The translations under genes were made by a program, and so were the position numbers. From Thermoleophilaceae bacterium (GTDB lineage: Bacteria; Actinomycetota; Thermoleophilia; Solirubrobacterales; Thermoleophilaceae): a DNA stretch of 64,000 nucleotides. The stretch is from NCBI GenBank assembly GCA_030447875.1, contig JAUJOA010000001.1:124001-188000 (forward strand). Reading direction: 5' to 3'. Below the pieces are notes generated by a model. It was not told the origin of the DNA. It was given only the letters and a program-made list of their open reading frames with translations, and did not search any database. Positions 27,527-40,341 of this stretch are shown one piece after another. Every line of letters begins with the position of its first letter. Within the stretch, counting starts at the first letter, position 1.

Positions 27527-28897
27527 ATGTCGCGGTTCTCGTCCCCTCAGGATCCGCGTTTTCGGGCGCTCAACTCCTCTGTCTCGTTCGACTACCGGCT
27601 CGCCCCCTACGACCTGGAGCAGTCGAGGGCCCACGTCCGAATGCTCGCTCGCTGTCAGATCATCGAGCCCGACGACATGACGGAGCTCGAACGAGGGCTT
27701 GAGGAGATACGAGCCGAGATCGACGGCGATCGCTTTCAGGTCCTGCCCGAAGACGAGGATGTTCATATGGCGATCGAACGGCGCCTGATCGAGATCGTTG
27801 GGCCGGTGGGCGGCAAGCTTCAGACGGCTCGGTCGCGCAACGACCAGGTGGCCACCGACCTCGCCATGTTCGTGCGCGCGCACTCCTTGAACGCTCAGGA
27901 GGCGCTGCTCGACCTCATGCGCGGGCTGGTCGATCTGGCCGAGCGCCATCTCGACTGGCAGATGCCGGGGTACACGCACCTGCAGCGTGCCCAGCCGGTC
28001 TACCTCTCACACCATCTGCTCGCCTACTTCTGGAAGTTCCGGCGCGACCTGGGGCGGTTCGGGTTCTGCATGAGGGCCACCGACGACCTTCCACTCGGCG
28101 CAGGCGCGCTGGCGGGCGTCAATTTCGAGACCAGCCGGATGTCCGTGGCGCATGACCTCAGCTTTCAGGGCGTCGTCGAGAACTCCATCGACGCCGTGTC
28201 GAATCGCGATTTCGTGATCGACTATCTCTCGGCAGCGGCCACCTGCGCCACGCATCTCTCGCAGCTGGCCTCCGAAATCGTGCTGTGGTCGAGCGAGGAG
28301 TTCGGCTTCTGCGAGGTGTCGGACGGCTTCGCGTCGGGCTCGAGCATCATGCCCCAGAAGAAGAATCCGGATGCGGCCGAGCTGCTCCGCGCGAAGGCTC
28401 CCCGGGTCGCGGGGGGCTTGGTCGCGCTACACGGCGTCCTGCACGCGCTGCCGCTGACCTACAACAAGGACCTCCAGGAGGACAAGGAGCACCTCTTCGA
28501 TGCAGTCGACACGCTTGAGCTGTCGCTCGCCGCGGCGAGCGGGATGCTGGAGGAGATCTCGTTCGACCGCGAGCGACTGGCGACCGCGGCTCAGGACGAC
28601 CTGCTCGGTGCCACCGACGTCGCTGACCTCCTGGTGCGCCGTGGGGTTCCGTTTCGGGAGTCGCACGGGATCGTGGCCGGCCTCGTGCGCAGGGCGGTGG
28701 AGAGCGGCAGACAGCTATCGGAGCTAACCGAGGACGAGCTCGGGGAGCTCGCGCCTCAGCTCGGAAGCGAGTTCTACGAGCTCTTGTCCGACGGGGGCTG
28801 GATCGAGTCGAAGGTATCGGAGGGCGGTACGTCGCTCGCACGCGTCCGCGAGCAGCTGGCTCGGGCACGCCATGCGCTCGAGGAGGCGACTCGATGA
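27527..28897 (+). CDS. argH: Argininosuccinate lyase (ArgH)
   Basis: A 456-residue fumarase-superfamily enzyme that splits argininosuccinate into arginine and fumarate. It shows EDEDVHMAIERRL, KLQTARSRNDQVATDL, GYTHLQRAQPV, the second His region SVAHDLSFQG and the signature GSSIMPQKKNPDAAELLRAK. Start is ATG 27527. No other arg gene is in the window. Its stop overlaps the following glycosylase start as ATGA. Confidence 0.96.
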   Translation: MSRFSSPQDPRFRALNSSVSFDYRLAPYDLEQSRAHVRMLARCQIIEPDDMTELERGLEEIRAEIDGDRFQVLPEDEDVHMAIERRLIEIVGPVGGKLQTARSRNDQVATDLAMFVRAHSLNAQEALLDLMRGLVDLAERHLDWQMPGYTHLQRAQPVYLSHHLLAYFWKFRRDLGRFGFCMRATDDLPLGAGALAGVNFETSRMSVAHDLSFQGVVENSIDAVSNRDFVIDYLSAAATCATHLSQLASEIVLWSSEEFGFCEVSDGFASGSSIMPQKKNPDAAELLRAKAPRVAGGLVALHGVLHALPLTYNKDLQEDKEHLFDAVDTLELSLAAASGMLEEISFDRERLATAAQDDLLGATDVADLLVRRGVPFRESHGIVAGLVRRAVESGRQLSELTEDELGELAPQLGSEFYELLSDGGWIESKVSEGGTSLARVREQLARARHALEEATR

Positions 28898-29532
28898 GCG
28901 ATCGCGGCTCGCGCGATCCACGCCGGCTCGACTTCTACGACCGCTCAGTTCACGTGGTGGCCCGCGAGCTCGTGGGCTGCCGGTTACGCCACGGGAGCGC
29001 TGCGGGACGGATCGTCGAGACCGAGAGCTACCACGAGGAGGAGCCGGCCTGCCACGCCTACATCGGCCTCACCGCGCGCACGCAAGTTCTCTTTGGGCCG
29101 CCCGGCCATGCCTACGTCTATCGGTCCTACGGCATCCACGCGCTCTTCAACGTCGTGGTCGAGGGAGAGGGCGTCGGGGCGGCGGTGCTGATCCGCGCGC
29201 TCGAGCCGGTGGAGGGCGTCGAGCTGATGGAGGCGCGACGCGGCCGGCGTGCCCGAAAGGACCTCTGCTCGGGCCCCGGCAAGCTCACGCAGGCGCTCGG
29301 GATCGGCCTCGAGTCGAACGGGTCACCGCTTCTGGCGGGGGCGATCGCGATCGAGCCTCCGCGGCGGGACGAGCGCTCGGTCGAGCTCGTCGCCGGCAGG
29401 CGGATCGGCATCACGAAGGCGGCCGAGCTCCCCTGGCGCTTCTGCGACGCCGCCAGCGCCTGCGTCTCGCGCCCCTGGCCCGCGGCGATGCAGGGGCACT
29501 CCCCAGCGCTGAGCGGGCACCGCGCCGCCTGA
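28894..29532 (+). CDS. DNA-3-methyladenine glycosylase (AAG/MPG family)
   Basis: A 212-residue base-excision repair enzyme that removes alkylated purines. The family pattern is present: ARELVGCRL, the catalytic Glu in IVETESYHEEEPACHAYIGL, FGPPGHAYVYRSYGIHALFNVV, and GPGKLTQALGI. Start ATG 28894 overlaps the argH stop (ATGA). Function does not relate to arginine synthesis; the link is operon packing. Confidence 0.93.
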   Translation: MSDRGSRDPRRLDFYDRSVHVVARELVGCRLRHGSAAGRIVETESYHEEEPACHAYIGLTARTQVLFGPPGHAYVYRSYGIHALFNVVVEGEGVGAAVLIRALEPVEGVELMEARRGRRARKDLCSGPGKLTQALGIGLESNGSPLLAGAIAIEPPRRDERSVELVAGRRIGITKAAELPWRFCDAASACVSRPWPAAMQGHSPALSGHRAA

Positions 29533-29544
29533 GCGAGCGCGGCC

Positions 29545-31788
29545 TTACTGACCCTCGGCGCCCGGTGCGACTCCCTGGTCCTGGCCGGTCTCCGGGGCGG
29601 GGGCCGGAGCCGGCGTGGACGGCTCCGGCTGCGGTTGCGCGGGCTGGCTGCTCTCCGGCGGGGCCGCCGGGGCGGGAGCGGTCGGAGGTGGAGCGGCGGG
29701 CGCGGCGGGCGCGGCGGGCGCCTCGGGCGCGGGCTCCGTCGGGGCTGGAGTGGTCGGGGTGACGGGCAGGGCGCCGGGGTCGTCGCCCGACTTGATGTCG
29801 TCGTCGCTGACCGCGGCCGTCATGAAGGCGTGCCAGATCTCGGCCGGATACGTCCCCCCGGCCACGCCCTCGCCGTTGTACTCGGTGGTCATCGGCTTGA
29901 CCCTGTCCGCGTATCCGACCCAGACGGCGACCGTGTACTCGTCGTTGCCTCCGACGAACCACGCGTCGCCATAGTTCTCGGTCGTGCCGGTCTTGCCCCA
30001 CACCTCCTGGCCGGGGATCTGCGCCTTGGTGCCGGTGCCGCTCGTGACGACCCCCGTCAGGATCTCGCGCGCCTCGTTCGCCGCGTCCGCCGGCAGAGCC
30101 CGCTCTGAGCGGGACTTGTTCACGTCGACCTCGTCGTCCTCGTACTGGACCTTCTTGATCGCTACCGGTCCCGACGGATATGACGCGAGCGTGCCGGACT
30201 GCCGCTCGCCGCCATTGGCGATCGAGGAGTACGCGAAGGCCATCTCGAGGGGCGTGAAGCCCTCCTTCAGGCCGCCCAAGGTCATCGCCGGGTTGGTGGA
30301 GATCGGCGTGCGGATGCCCATCTGCTCGGCGTTGGCGGCGATCTTCTTCGTGCCCACCTCGAGACCGACCTCGGCGTAGACGGAGTTGTCCGACTTGATC
30401 GTGGCGTCGCGCAGCGTCGCGGTGCCGGAGTAGCTGCCCTCGTAGTTGGTGGCGACGAAGTTCGAGTTCGGTCGCCCGGGATACGGGAGGACCTTCCGGC
30501 GCGACTCGTAGGTCATGTCGGGGCTGATTCCCTGCTCGAGCGCCGTCACGAGCGTGAACGGCTTGATCGTCGAGCCGGGCTGGCGATGGCCGTTCGTCGC
30601 CAGGTTGAACGGCTCCTTGTCGTAGTTCTCGCCGCCAACCATCGCCTTCACCTCGCCGGTGTCGTTCTCGATGGCCACGAGCGACGACGTCGGCCCGACC
30701 CCCGAGATCCGGGAGACCGCTCGCTCGGCCGCCGCCTGCAGACTCGGGTCGAGGGTGGTCGTGATCTTGAGGCCGCCCGCGAACACGCGTCCGGCCCCGT
30801 AGCGGTCGACCAGTTGCTGGGTCACCCAGGTGCTGAAGTAGGGCTGCTTCGACTCGAGCTCCGGGGGCTCGATCTCCGACTCGGTCGGTATCGGCTCGTT
30901 GATTCCGGCCTCGTACTCGGCCGGCGTGATCATCCCCTGGTCGCGCATCTTCTCGAGGACGAGGTTTCGCCGGTCGCGCGCGTCGGTGGGGTTCTGCACC
31001 GGGTCGTAGCCGGACGGGGTTGCGATCATCCCGGCTAGAAGCGCCGCCTGCGCCGGCTCCACGTTCTCGGCCAGCCGATCGCTGGAGGAGAGGTCGTCGC
31101 CCCCCTCGTTGAAGTAGGTGCGCATCGCCGACTCCACGCCGTAGGCGCCGTTCCCGAAGTAGACGGTGTTGAGGTACTGGGTGAGGATCTTCTGCTTCGT
31201 CCACTGGCGCTCGAGGTGGTAGGCGAGCGCCGACTCCCGCAGCTTCTGGAACACGGAGCGGTCACCCTGGGCGGCGAGGGCGTTCTTCACGAACTGCTGC
31301 GTGATCGTCGATCCGCCCTGGACGGCGCTCTGCCGGCGGATGTCCTGGACCAGCGCCCGTCCGATGCCGAAGTAGTCGACGCCCTCGTGGTCGTAGAAGC
31401 GCTCGTCCTCGACGGCGATCACCGCGTTCTTGAGCGTCGGCGAGACATCGGTCTCGTCAATCAAGATCCGGTTGTTGTTGCCGGTCAGGCGGGCGAGCTG
31501 CCCGTCCTTTGCGTCGAGAAGCACCGAGTTGCGCGCTGCCTGGTACTCGGCCTGGTTCTCGAGCGCCGGCAGATCGCTCGCTACGGCCATCATCATCCCG
31601 AACACGGTCGAGATCAGGGCGAGCAGCGACAAACCGAGCAGGATCAGCGCCACGCGCAGCTTCTTGAGCTTCGGGCGCGACTGAGGCGGCCCTCCGTCAC
31701 CGGCGATCGGCTCGGGTGCCATCGTCGGTCGCCCGTTCCGACCGGCGGAGCGCGGCGCCTTCAGGGGGGTGAGGGTCGGTTCCGGCAT
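29545..31788 (-). CDS. Class A penicillin-binding protein (glycosyltransferase 51 + transpeptidase)
   Basis: A 747-residue bifunctional peptidoglycan synthase. A cytoplasmic tail and one TM helix (about 45-68) are followed by the GT51 domain with VEDERFYDHEGVD, QGGSTITQQFVKN and LTQYLNTVYFGNGAYG. The transpeptidase domain has the Ser-xx-Lys motif in PGSTIKPFTL, Ser-x-Asn in IKSDNSVYAEVG and KTGT in VWGKTGTTENYGDAWFVG. The last about 80 residues are Pro/Ala/Glu-rich. ATG 31788 is chosen; longer frames upstream read as non-coding. Confidence 0.93.
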   Translation of the reverse strand: MPEPTLTPLKAPRSAGRNGRPTMAPEPIAGDGGPPQSRPKLKKLRVALILLGLSLLALISTVFGMMMAVASDLPALENQAEYQAARNSVLLDAKDGQLARLTGNNNRILIDETDVSPTLKNAVIAVEDERFYDHEGVDYFGIGRALVQDIRRQSAVQGGSTITQQFVKNALAAQGDRSVFQKLRESALAYHLERQWTKQKILTQYLNTVYFGNGAYGVESAMRTYFNEGGDDLSSSDRLAENVEPAQAALLAGMIATPSGYDPVQNPTDARDRRNLVLEKMRDQGMITPAEYEAGINEPIPTESEIEPPELESKQPYFSTWVTQQLVDRYGAGRVFAGGLKITTTLDPSLQAAAERAVSRISGVGPTSSLVAIENDTGEVKAMVGGENYDKEPFNLATNGHRQPGSTIKPFTLVTALEQGISPDMTYESRRKVLPYPGRPNSNFVATNYEGSYSGTATLRDATIKSDNSVYAEVGLEVGTKKIAANAEQMGIRTPISTNPAMTLGGLKEGFTPLEMAFAYSSIANGGERQSGTLASYPSGPVAIKKVQYEDDEVDVNKSRSERALPADAANEAREILTGVVTSGTGTKAQIPGQEVWGKTGTTENYGDAWFVGGNDEYTVAVWVGYADRVKPMTTEYNGEGVAGGTYPAEIWHAFMTAAVSDDDIKSGDDPGALPVTPTTPAPTEPAPEAPAAPAAPAAPPPTAPAPAAPPESSQPAQPQPEPSTPAPAPAPETGQDQGVAPGAEGQ

Positions 31789-31891
31789 ACGTGAAGCGCT
31801 CGTTGGACGAGCGTACGGCGATATCCGGACGGGGGAAACGGCGGCATCCTCAGGCCCCGCCCTGCGCCGGCGGGAGTCTAGCATTGGCCCG

Positions 31892-33061
31892 GTGACGGAT
31901 TCCGTCGCCTCGGCGGCGCAAACCCTGCTGCGAAACGCCGTCGAGGCCCTTCCGGTTGGCGCGCTCGAGGCCAAGCTCGAGGAACAGCGGCCCCTGCGTG
32001 TCAAGCTCGGGATCGACCCCACGGCACCCGACATCCACCTGGGTCACGTCGTAGTGCTCCGCAAGCTGAGGGAGTTTCAGGACCTGGGTCATGTGATCGT
32101 CCTGATAATCGGCGACTACACGGCAAGGGTGGGCGATCCGAGTGGACGCTCCGCCGAGCGGCCGCAGCTCGACCCGGTGGAGGTGGACCGCAACGCGGAG
32201 ACCTTCAAGCGCCAGGCGTTCACCGTGCTCGACCCGGAGCGGACGGAGGTCCGTCGCAACGGCGAATGGCTCGACATGGCGATGGAGGATCTCTTTCGCC
32301 TGGCCCGTACCTCGACGGTCGCTCAGCTCCTCGAGCGCGACGACTTCGCGAAGCGCTACGCCGCGGGTGAGCCGATCTCCATCTTGGAGCTCCTCTATCC
32401 GCTCCTCCAGGGCTACGACTCCGTGGCCGTTCGCGCCGACGTGGAGCTGGGCGGGACCGACCAGAAGTTCAACCTCTTACGCGCGCGCGAGATCCAGCAG
32501 GCCTACGGCGTCCCTTCCCAGGCTGTTCTGACGATGCCGATCCTTCCCGGGATCGACGGCGTGAGGCGCATGTCCAAGTCGGCGCGCAACTACGTCGGGG
32601 TGGCCGAGCCGGCCGATGAGGTCTTCGGAAAGCTGATGCGCGTCCCGGACGACGTGATGCCCACGTACTATGAGCTGCTCCTCACGGAGCCCTTCGACCC
32701 CGGACGTCCGGCGGTGGAGTCAAAGCGGGCGCTCGCGAGCGGGATCACCGCTCGCTTCCGCGGCGAAGCCGCGGCGCGCGACGCCGAGGCGCGCTTCGAC
32801 GAGCGCCATGTGGATCGCACCGTGCCGTCGGGGGTCGAGGAGGCGCGGCTTCCGGACGAGGATCCGGTTCACCTCCCCGCGCTGATCGCGAGCGAGTTCG
32901 GCCTGTCGCGCTCGGAGGGGCGCCGGCTGCTGTCCCAGGGCGGCGTGAAGCTGAACGGCGAGCCGCTCGATGGAGACGCGCTCGACATCCCCGCCGAGCG
33001 ACTGGATGGCTCGGTCCTCCAACTCGGCAAGCGGCGGTTCGTGCGCTTTCGCCGAGATTGA
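31892..33061 (+). CDS. tyrS: Tyrosyl-tRNA synthetase (TyrS)
   Basis: A class I synthetase of 389 residues. The HIGH motif is HLGH in DPTAPDIHLGHVVVL. The tyrosine pocket region reads YDSVAVRADVELGGTDQKFN. The KMSKS loop is RRMSKSARNYVG. A C-terminal S4-like RNA-binding domain (about 325-389) has RSEGRRLLSQGGVKLNG. GTG 31892 gives the normal N-terminus. The TGA stop (33059-33061) lies within the -35 box of a strong promoter that points to the rRNA operon. Confidence 0.95.
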   Translation: MTDSVASAAQTLLRNAVEALPVGALEAKLEEQRPLRVKLGIDPTAPDIHLGHVVVLRKLREFQDLGHVIVLIIGDYTARVGDPSGRSAERPQLDPVEVDRNAETFKRQAFTVLDPERTEVRRNGEWLDMAMEDLFRLARTSTVAQLLERDDFAKRYAAGEPISILELLYPLLQGYDSVAVRADVELGGTDQKFNLLRAREIQQAYGVPSQAVLTMPILPGIDGVRRMSKSARNYVGVAEPADEVFGKLMRVPDDVMPTYYELLLTEPFDPGRPAVESKRALASGITARFRGEAAARDAEARFDERHVDRTVPSGVEEARLPDEDPVHLPALIASEFGLSRSEGRRLLSQGGVKLNGEPLDGDALDIPAERLDGSVLQLGKRRFVRFRRD

Positions 33062-33086
33062 CTACCGCCGCTCGGAGCGCTATATT
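33058..33086 (+). promoter_or_regulatory. Strong sigma-A-type promoter before the rRNA operon
   Basis: TTGACT (33058-33063), a 17-base spacer and TATATT (33081-33086) match the consensus -35 and -10 closely. It is the only such AT-rich promoter I find between tyrS and 16S. The -35 box overlaps the tyrS stop codon. Transcription should begin near 33092-33094. Confidence 0.8.
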
Positions 33087-33098
33087 TGTCGGCCCCGA

Positions 33099-33140
33099 AT
33101 GGCCTTGGACAAGACCTACTGGGAGACACTCACGGCATAA
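33099..33140 (+). CDS. Possible 13-codon ORF in the rRNA leader
   Basis: ATG 33099 opens a short frame, MALDKTYWETLTA, ending TAA 33138-33140. It would lie about six bases from the predicted transcript start, so it would be almost leaderless with no ribosome site. An intrinsic terminator follows 28 bases later. It may be chance; I record it because promoter, ORF and terminator together resemble an attenuator. Confidence 0.25.
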   Translation: MALDKTYWETLTA

Positions 33141-33168
33141 GGGCCGCTTCGTCGGCGCCTGTCCCGTG

Positions 33169-33192
33169 GGCCTCTCTCGGAGAGGCCTTTTT
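33169..33192 (+). terminator. Intrinsic terminator in the rRNA leader
   Basis: A perfect 8-bp stem GGCCTCTC (33169-33176) and GAGAGGCC (33180-33187) with loop TCG is followed directly by TTTTT (33188-33192). It lies 83 bases downstream of the promoter and about 285 bases before 16S. It could end tyrS transcripts, end a short RNA of about 100 nt, or attenuate the rRNA operon. Confidence 0.85.
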
Positions 33193-33256
33193 CATGGCCT
33201 TCGGTCGGCGTCGGACCGGGCGGAGTCCCCGCCCCGAAGAGGCGCGACGGTCCTTG

Positions 33257-33274
33257 AAAACTCAACAGCATGTG
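33257..33274 (+). repeat. 5' arm of the 16S precursor processing stem
   Basis: AAAACTCAACAGCATGTG is perfectly complementary over 18 bases to 35125-35142, beyond the 3' end of 16S. The two arms would enclose the 16S rRNA in a long helix for RNase III-type cleavage. The sequence CCTTGAAAACT beginning four bases earlier also resembles a boxA antitermination element and recurs before 23S. Confidence 0.85.
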
Positions 33275-33475
33275 CGACCGGAGCTCTCGAGCTCCAGTCG
33301 CGTCCAGGTTCGACCCGTCGCTCGTCTCGAGCGGCGGCTGAGATAGAACCCGTCAAGTCCGAGGTCGGCTGCAGGTGTACAGGGCCGGCCACGCAGTACG
33401 GACCTGACAGCTTTCCTGACTAGACAGTGGAGCCGGTGCCGGCGCTCGCGCCCGTGCCGGATGACACGCAAGTCT

Positions 33476-38259
<4,784 letters not shown>

Positions 38260-38331
38260 GGATACTTCGATGCCTGATTCGCGCGGCCAACTGTGCGGTT
38301 TTGAGGGTCCGGCGAGGCCGGTCCCGCCACT

Positions 38332-38449
38332 TTTCGGTGGTCATAGCGAGGGGGAAACACCTCTTCCCATTCCGAACAGAGCAGTTAAGCCCCTCAGCGC
38401 CGATGGTACTTGGCCTTCGCGGGCCTGGGAGAGTAGGTCGCCGCCGATT
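38332..38449 (+). rRNA. rrf: 5S ribosomal RNA
   Basis: About 118 bases with the expected TCGGTGG/CCGCCGA terminal helix, GGGGGAAACACC, CCATTCCGAACAGAGCAGTT and CGATGGTACTTGG. It lies 72 bases after 23S and closes the rRNA operon in the order 16S-23S-5S. Ends are approximate. Confidence 0.95.
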
Positions 38450-38468
38450 CTTTCTTGTCAGACCGTTT

Positions 38469-38498
38469 CGCCTCGCCGTCAAGGCGAGCTCCGAGGCG
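38469..38498 (+). terminator. Possible GC-rich hairpin terminator after 5S
   Basis: CTCGCC (38472-38477) and GGCGAG (38483-38488) form a stem with loop GTCAA; an outer CGCCTCG (38469-38475) can alternatively pair with CGAGGCG (38492-38498). There is no T-run, so ending here may need Rho or be weak. Confidence 0.35.
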
Positions 38499-38536
38499 GC
38501 GGACCCCGCGCGCCGCGGAAACCTAGACTCGTAGCC

Positions 38537-38923
38537 ATGTCACCGCTCCTGATCGTCCTTATCGTCGTGGTGGTCCTGATCGTGGCCGTCTTCATCGGCG
38601 GACTGGTCGCCAGCCGCCGACGCGCGGTCGCACAGGCCGGTGGCTATGCGAGCGCCATGTCGCCGAGGCGGATCAGGCGCTCGAGGAGCGCGCGCGCCGC
38701 CGACAGAGGTTGGGACCGGGCGGTACTCGAGACGACGGCACGTGAGGCGCTCACCGCCCGGCGGCCAGAGTGGTCGTACCAGGAGCTTCATCTGACGCTG
38801 GTGGACGATCGCCCCGGGGTGGAGGAGGACAGGGCGCACTTCACCGCCGTCGGGCGTGACGGAGAGGTGCGAGTGGTGCTGGTCCGCGGCGAGGACGGCT
38901 GGAGGCCCGAGCGCGTCGACTAG
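38537..38923 (+). CDS. Hypothetical single-TM protein with a locally shifted frame
   Basis: A 128-residue protein with an N-terminal membrane anchor (about 3-26, LLIVLIVVVVLIVAVFIGGL) and a soluble domain ending VVLVRGEDGWRPERVD. Residues about 36-54 (YASAMSPRRIRRSRSARA) look out of frame. In another frame the same bases read ERHVAEADQALEERAR, which joins well to AADRGWDRAVLE. Two compensating losses, one base near 38645-38651 and one CG pair in 38688-38697, would explain this. Function is unknown. Confidence 0.65.
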   Translation: MSPLLIVLIVVVVLIVAVFIGGLVASRRRAVAQAGGYASAMSPRRIRRSRSARAADRGWDRAVLETTAREALTARRPEWSYQELHLTLVDDRPGVEEDRAHFTAVGRDGEVRVVLVRGEDGWRPERVD

Positions 38924-38942
38924 CGACCGCTCGACGCCCCAC

Positions 38943-39514
38943 ATGCCAGCGGAGCGGGCCGCCGAGCTGATCGACGGGTTCGAGCCGGAGAGCGATCTCG
39001 AGCGGGTGGTGGTCGAGCAGCCGGCGCTGCTCGAGGGCCTCGCCTGGGGAAAGCCACGAAGGGGTCACCCCGAGGGCTGCGTGGGCCACCACGTGGCGGA
39101 GCTGCTGAAGCGGATCAACGGGGTGGAGCCGGGGAGAACCGCGTGCCGCTCCGGTTCATCGCGCTCGTACACGACTCGTTCAAGTACCGAGTAAACGACC
39201 GGATGCCGAAGTCAGGCGAGAATCACCACGCGATGCGGGCGCGCCGCTTCGCCGAGCGGTTCACCGACGACGAGCGCATCCTGTGCGTGATCGAGCTGCA
39301 CGACCGCCCGTACGCGCTGTGGCGGAAAATGCAGCGCACCGGCTCGCTCGACAGGCGCGGATTCGATTCGATGATGGCCAGGGTGCGCGACCCCGATCTG
39401 TTCCTTGCCTTCGTCGAGCTCGACGGCTCAACCGACGGCAAGAGCCGGAGCCCACCCCGATGGTGGTTCCGCGCGGAGCTCGAGGAGCGTGGCGTGGGCG
39501 TAGGACGCCGGTAG
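38943..39514 (+). CDS. HD-domain protein, one frame break
   Basis: About 190 residues after repair. The first part has AAELIDGFEPESDLE and HPEGCVGHHVAELLKRING; the second continues PLRFIALVHDSFKYRV, GENHHAMRARRFAERF and CVIELHDRPYALWRKM. The His plus HD plus later His pattern is that of HD-type phosphohydrolases acting on nucleotides. The frame breaks at GGGG 39131-39134, where one G seems missing. The substrate is unknown. Confidence 0.72.
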
Positions 39515-39888
39515 CAGCCTCGGCCCGCGGGCGTAAGTCGTCGCCCATCCCGGCGCAGGGCTGCTGCGCGGTGGGTGGACTTCCGCACCTTCGAGTCGAG
39601 CGCGAACGGGCGCGGAGTCGATGCTCTCGCCCCGCCTCGGAGCAGTGGGGGGAAGCGGGCGCGGGGAACGGTGGCGGCTCCCGTCCGAGCGCCTCGAAGC
39701 GACCGGACTCGGAGAGGCGATACTCGCCGAGCGTGGCGAACTCGACCGCCAGGTCGACGCTGTCCTGAAGCAGCCATCTGAGTTCAGTTCCGAAGCGAGC
39801 GAACATCTGTTCGTCAAGCTAGATCGCTCACCGGACAGAAGCCGCCTTCTTGCAAGATCGCTTGCAGATCGCCCGGTACGCTCCGCTG
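39515..39888. other. 374-base interval without a confident gene
   Basis: No plus-strand ORF here has a convincing product. On the minus strand an ATG at 39806 opens a frame that starts MFARFGTELRWLLQDSVDLA and has plausible codon use for about 45 codons. It then becomes Arg/Pro-rich and runs antisense into the HD gene, so it may be a broken small gene or chance. No repeat or RNA gene is seen. Confidence 0.4.
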
Positions 39889-40341
39889 ATGGGCCGGGCT
39901 TACACCCATCGGCTCCGCGTCCGCTACGGGGAATGCGACCCCCAAGGCGTGGTCTTCAACGCGAACTACCTGATGTACTTCGATGTCGCCTTGACGGAGC
40001 TGTGGCGTGACGCGATCGGCTCCTATGGCGACATGGTCGGAGCCGGCACGGACATGGTGGTGGCGGAGGCTCGAGCCCGGTATCGGGCTCCGGCCGGCTT
40101 CGACGACGAGCTCGAGGTGGACGTGCAGGTCACCCACCTCGGCCGCACCTCGATGCTCACCCGGATGGCGGTCCGGCGCGGATCGACGCTCGTCGTGGAG
40201 GGCGAGATGCGCCACGTGTTCGTGGCGACCGGCGGTGGGGGGAAGGCCGACATTCCTGCGAACGTCAGAAGCGGACTCGAGCCGTATCTCGCCCCGGACG
40301 CCGAAGCGGACGAGCGCGCCGCGAGGTGCGCGGCCCAGTGA
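39889..40341 (+). CDS. Hotdog-fold acyl-CoA thioesterase (YbgC/4HBT-like)
   Basis: A 150-residue thioesterase. The 4-hydroxybenzoyl-CoA thioesterase signature is VRYGECDPQGVVFNANYLMYFD with the catalytic Asp, followed by VAEARARYRAPAGFDDELEVDVQV and GEMRHVFVA. ATG 39889 fits the family N-terminus. The substrate is unknown. DHNA-CoA hydrolysis in menaquinone synthesis is one candidate, since no MenI lies in the men cluster. It overlaps the DUF389 gene as GTGA. Confidence 0.87.
   Translation: MGRAYTHRLRVRYGECDPQGVVFNANYLMYFDVALTELWRDAIGSYGDMVGAGTDMVVAEARARYRAPAGFDDELEVDVQVTHLGRTSMLTRMAVRRGSTLVVEGEMRHVFVATGGGGKADIPANVRSGLEPYLAPDAEADERAARCAAQ

Noticed and set aside
29615-29974. Gly/Ala-rich plus-strand ORF opposite the PBP tail
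   Set aside because: It mirrors the Pro/Ala-rich codons of the PBP C-terminus on the other strand.
39261-39806. Minus-strand ORF starting MFARFGTELRWLLQDSVDLA
   Set aside because: The first 45 codons look plausible, but the rest is low-quality Arg/Pro sequence antisense to the HD gene; kept only as a note.
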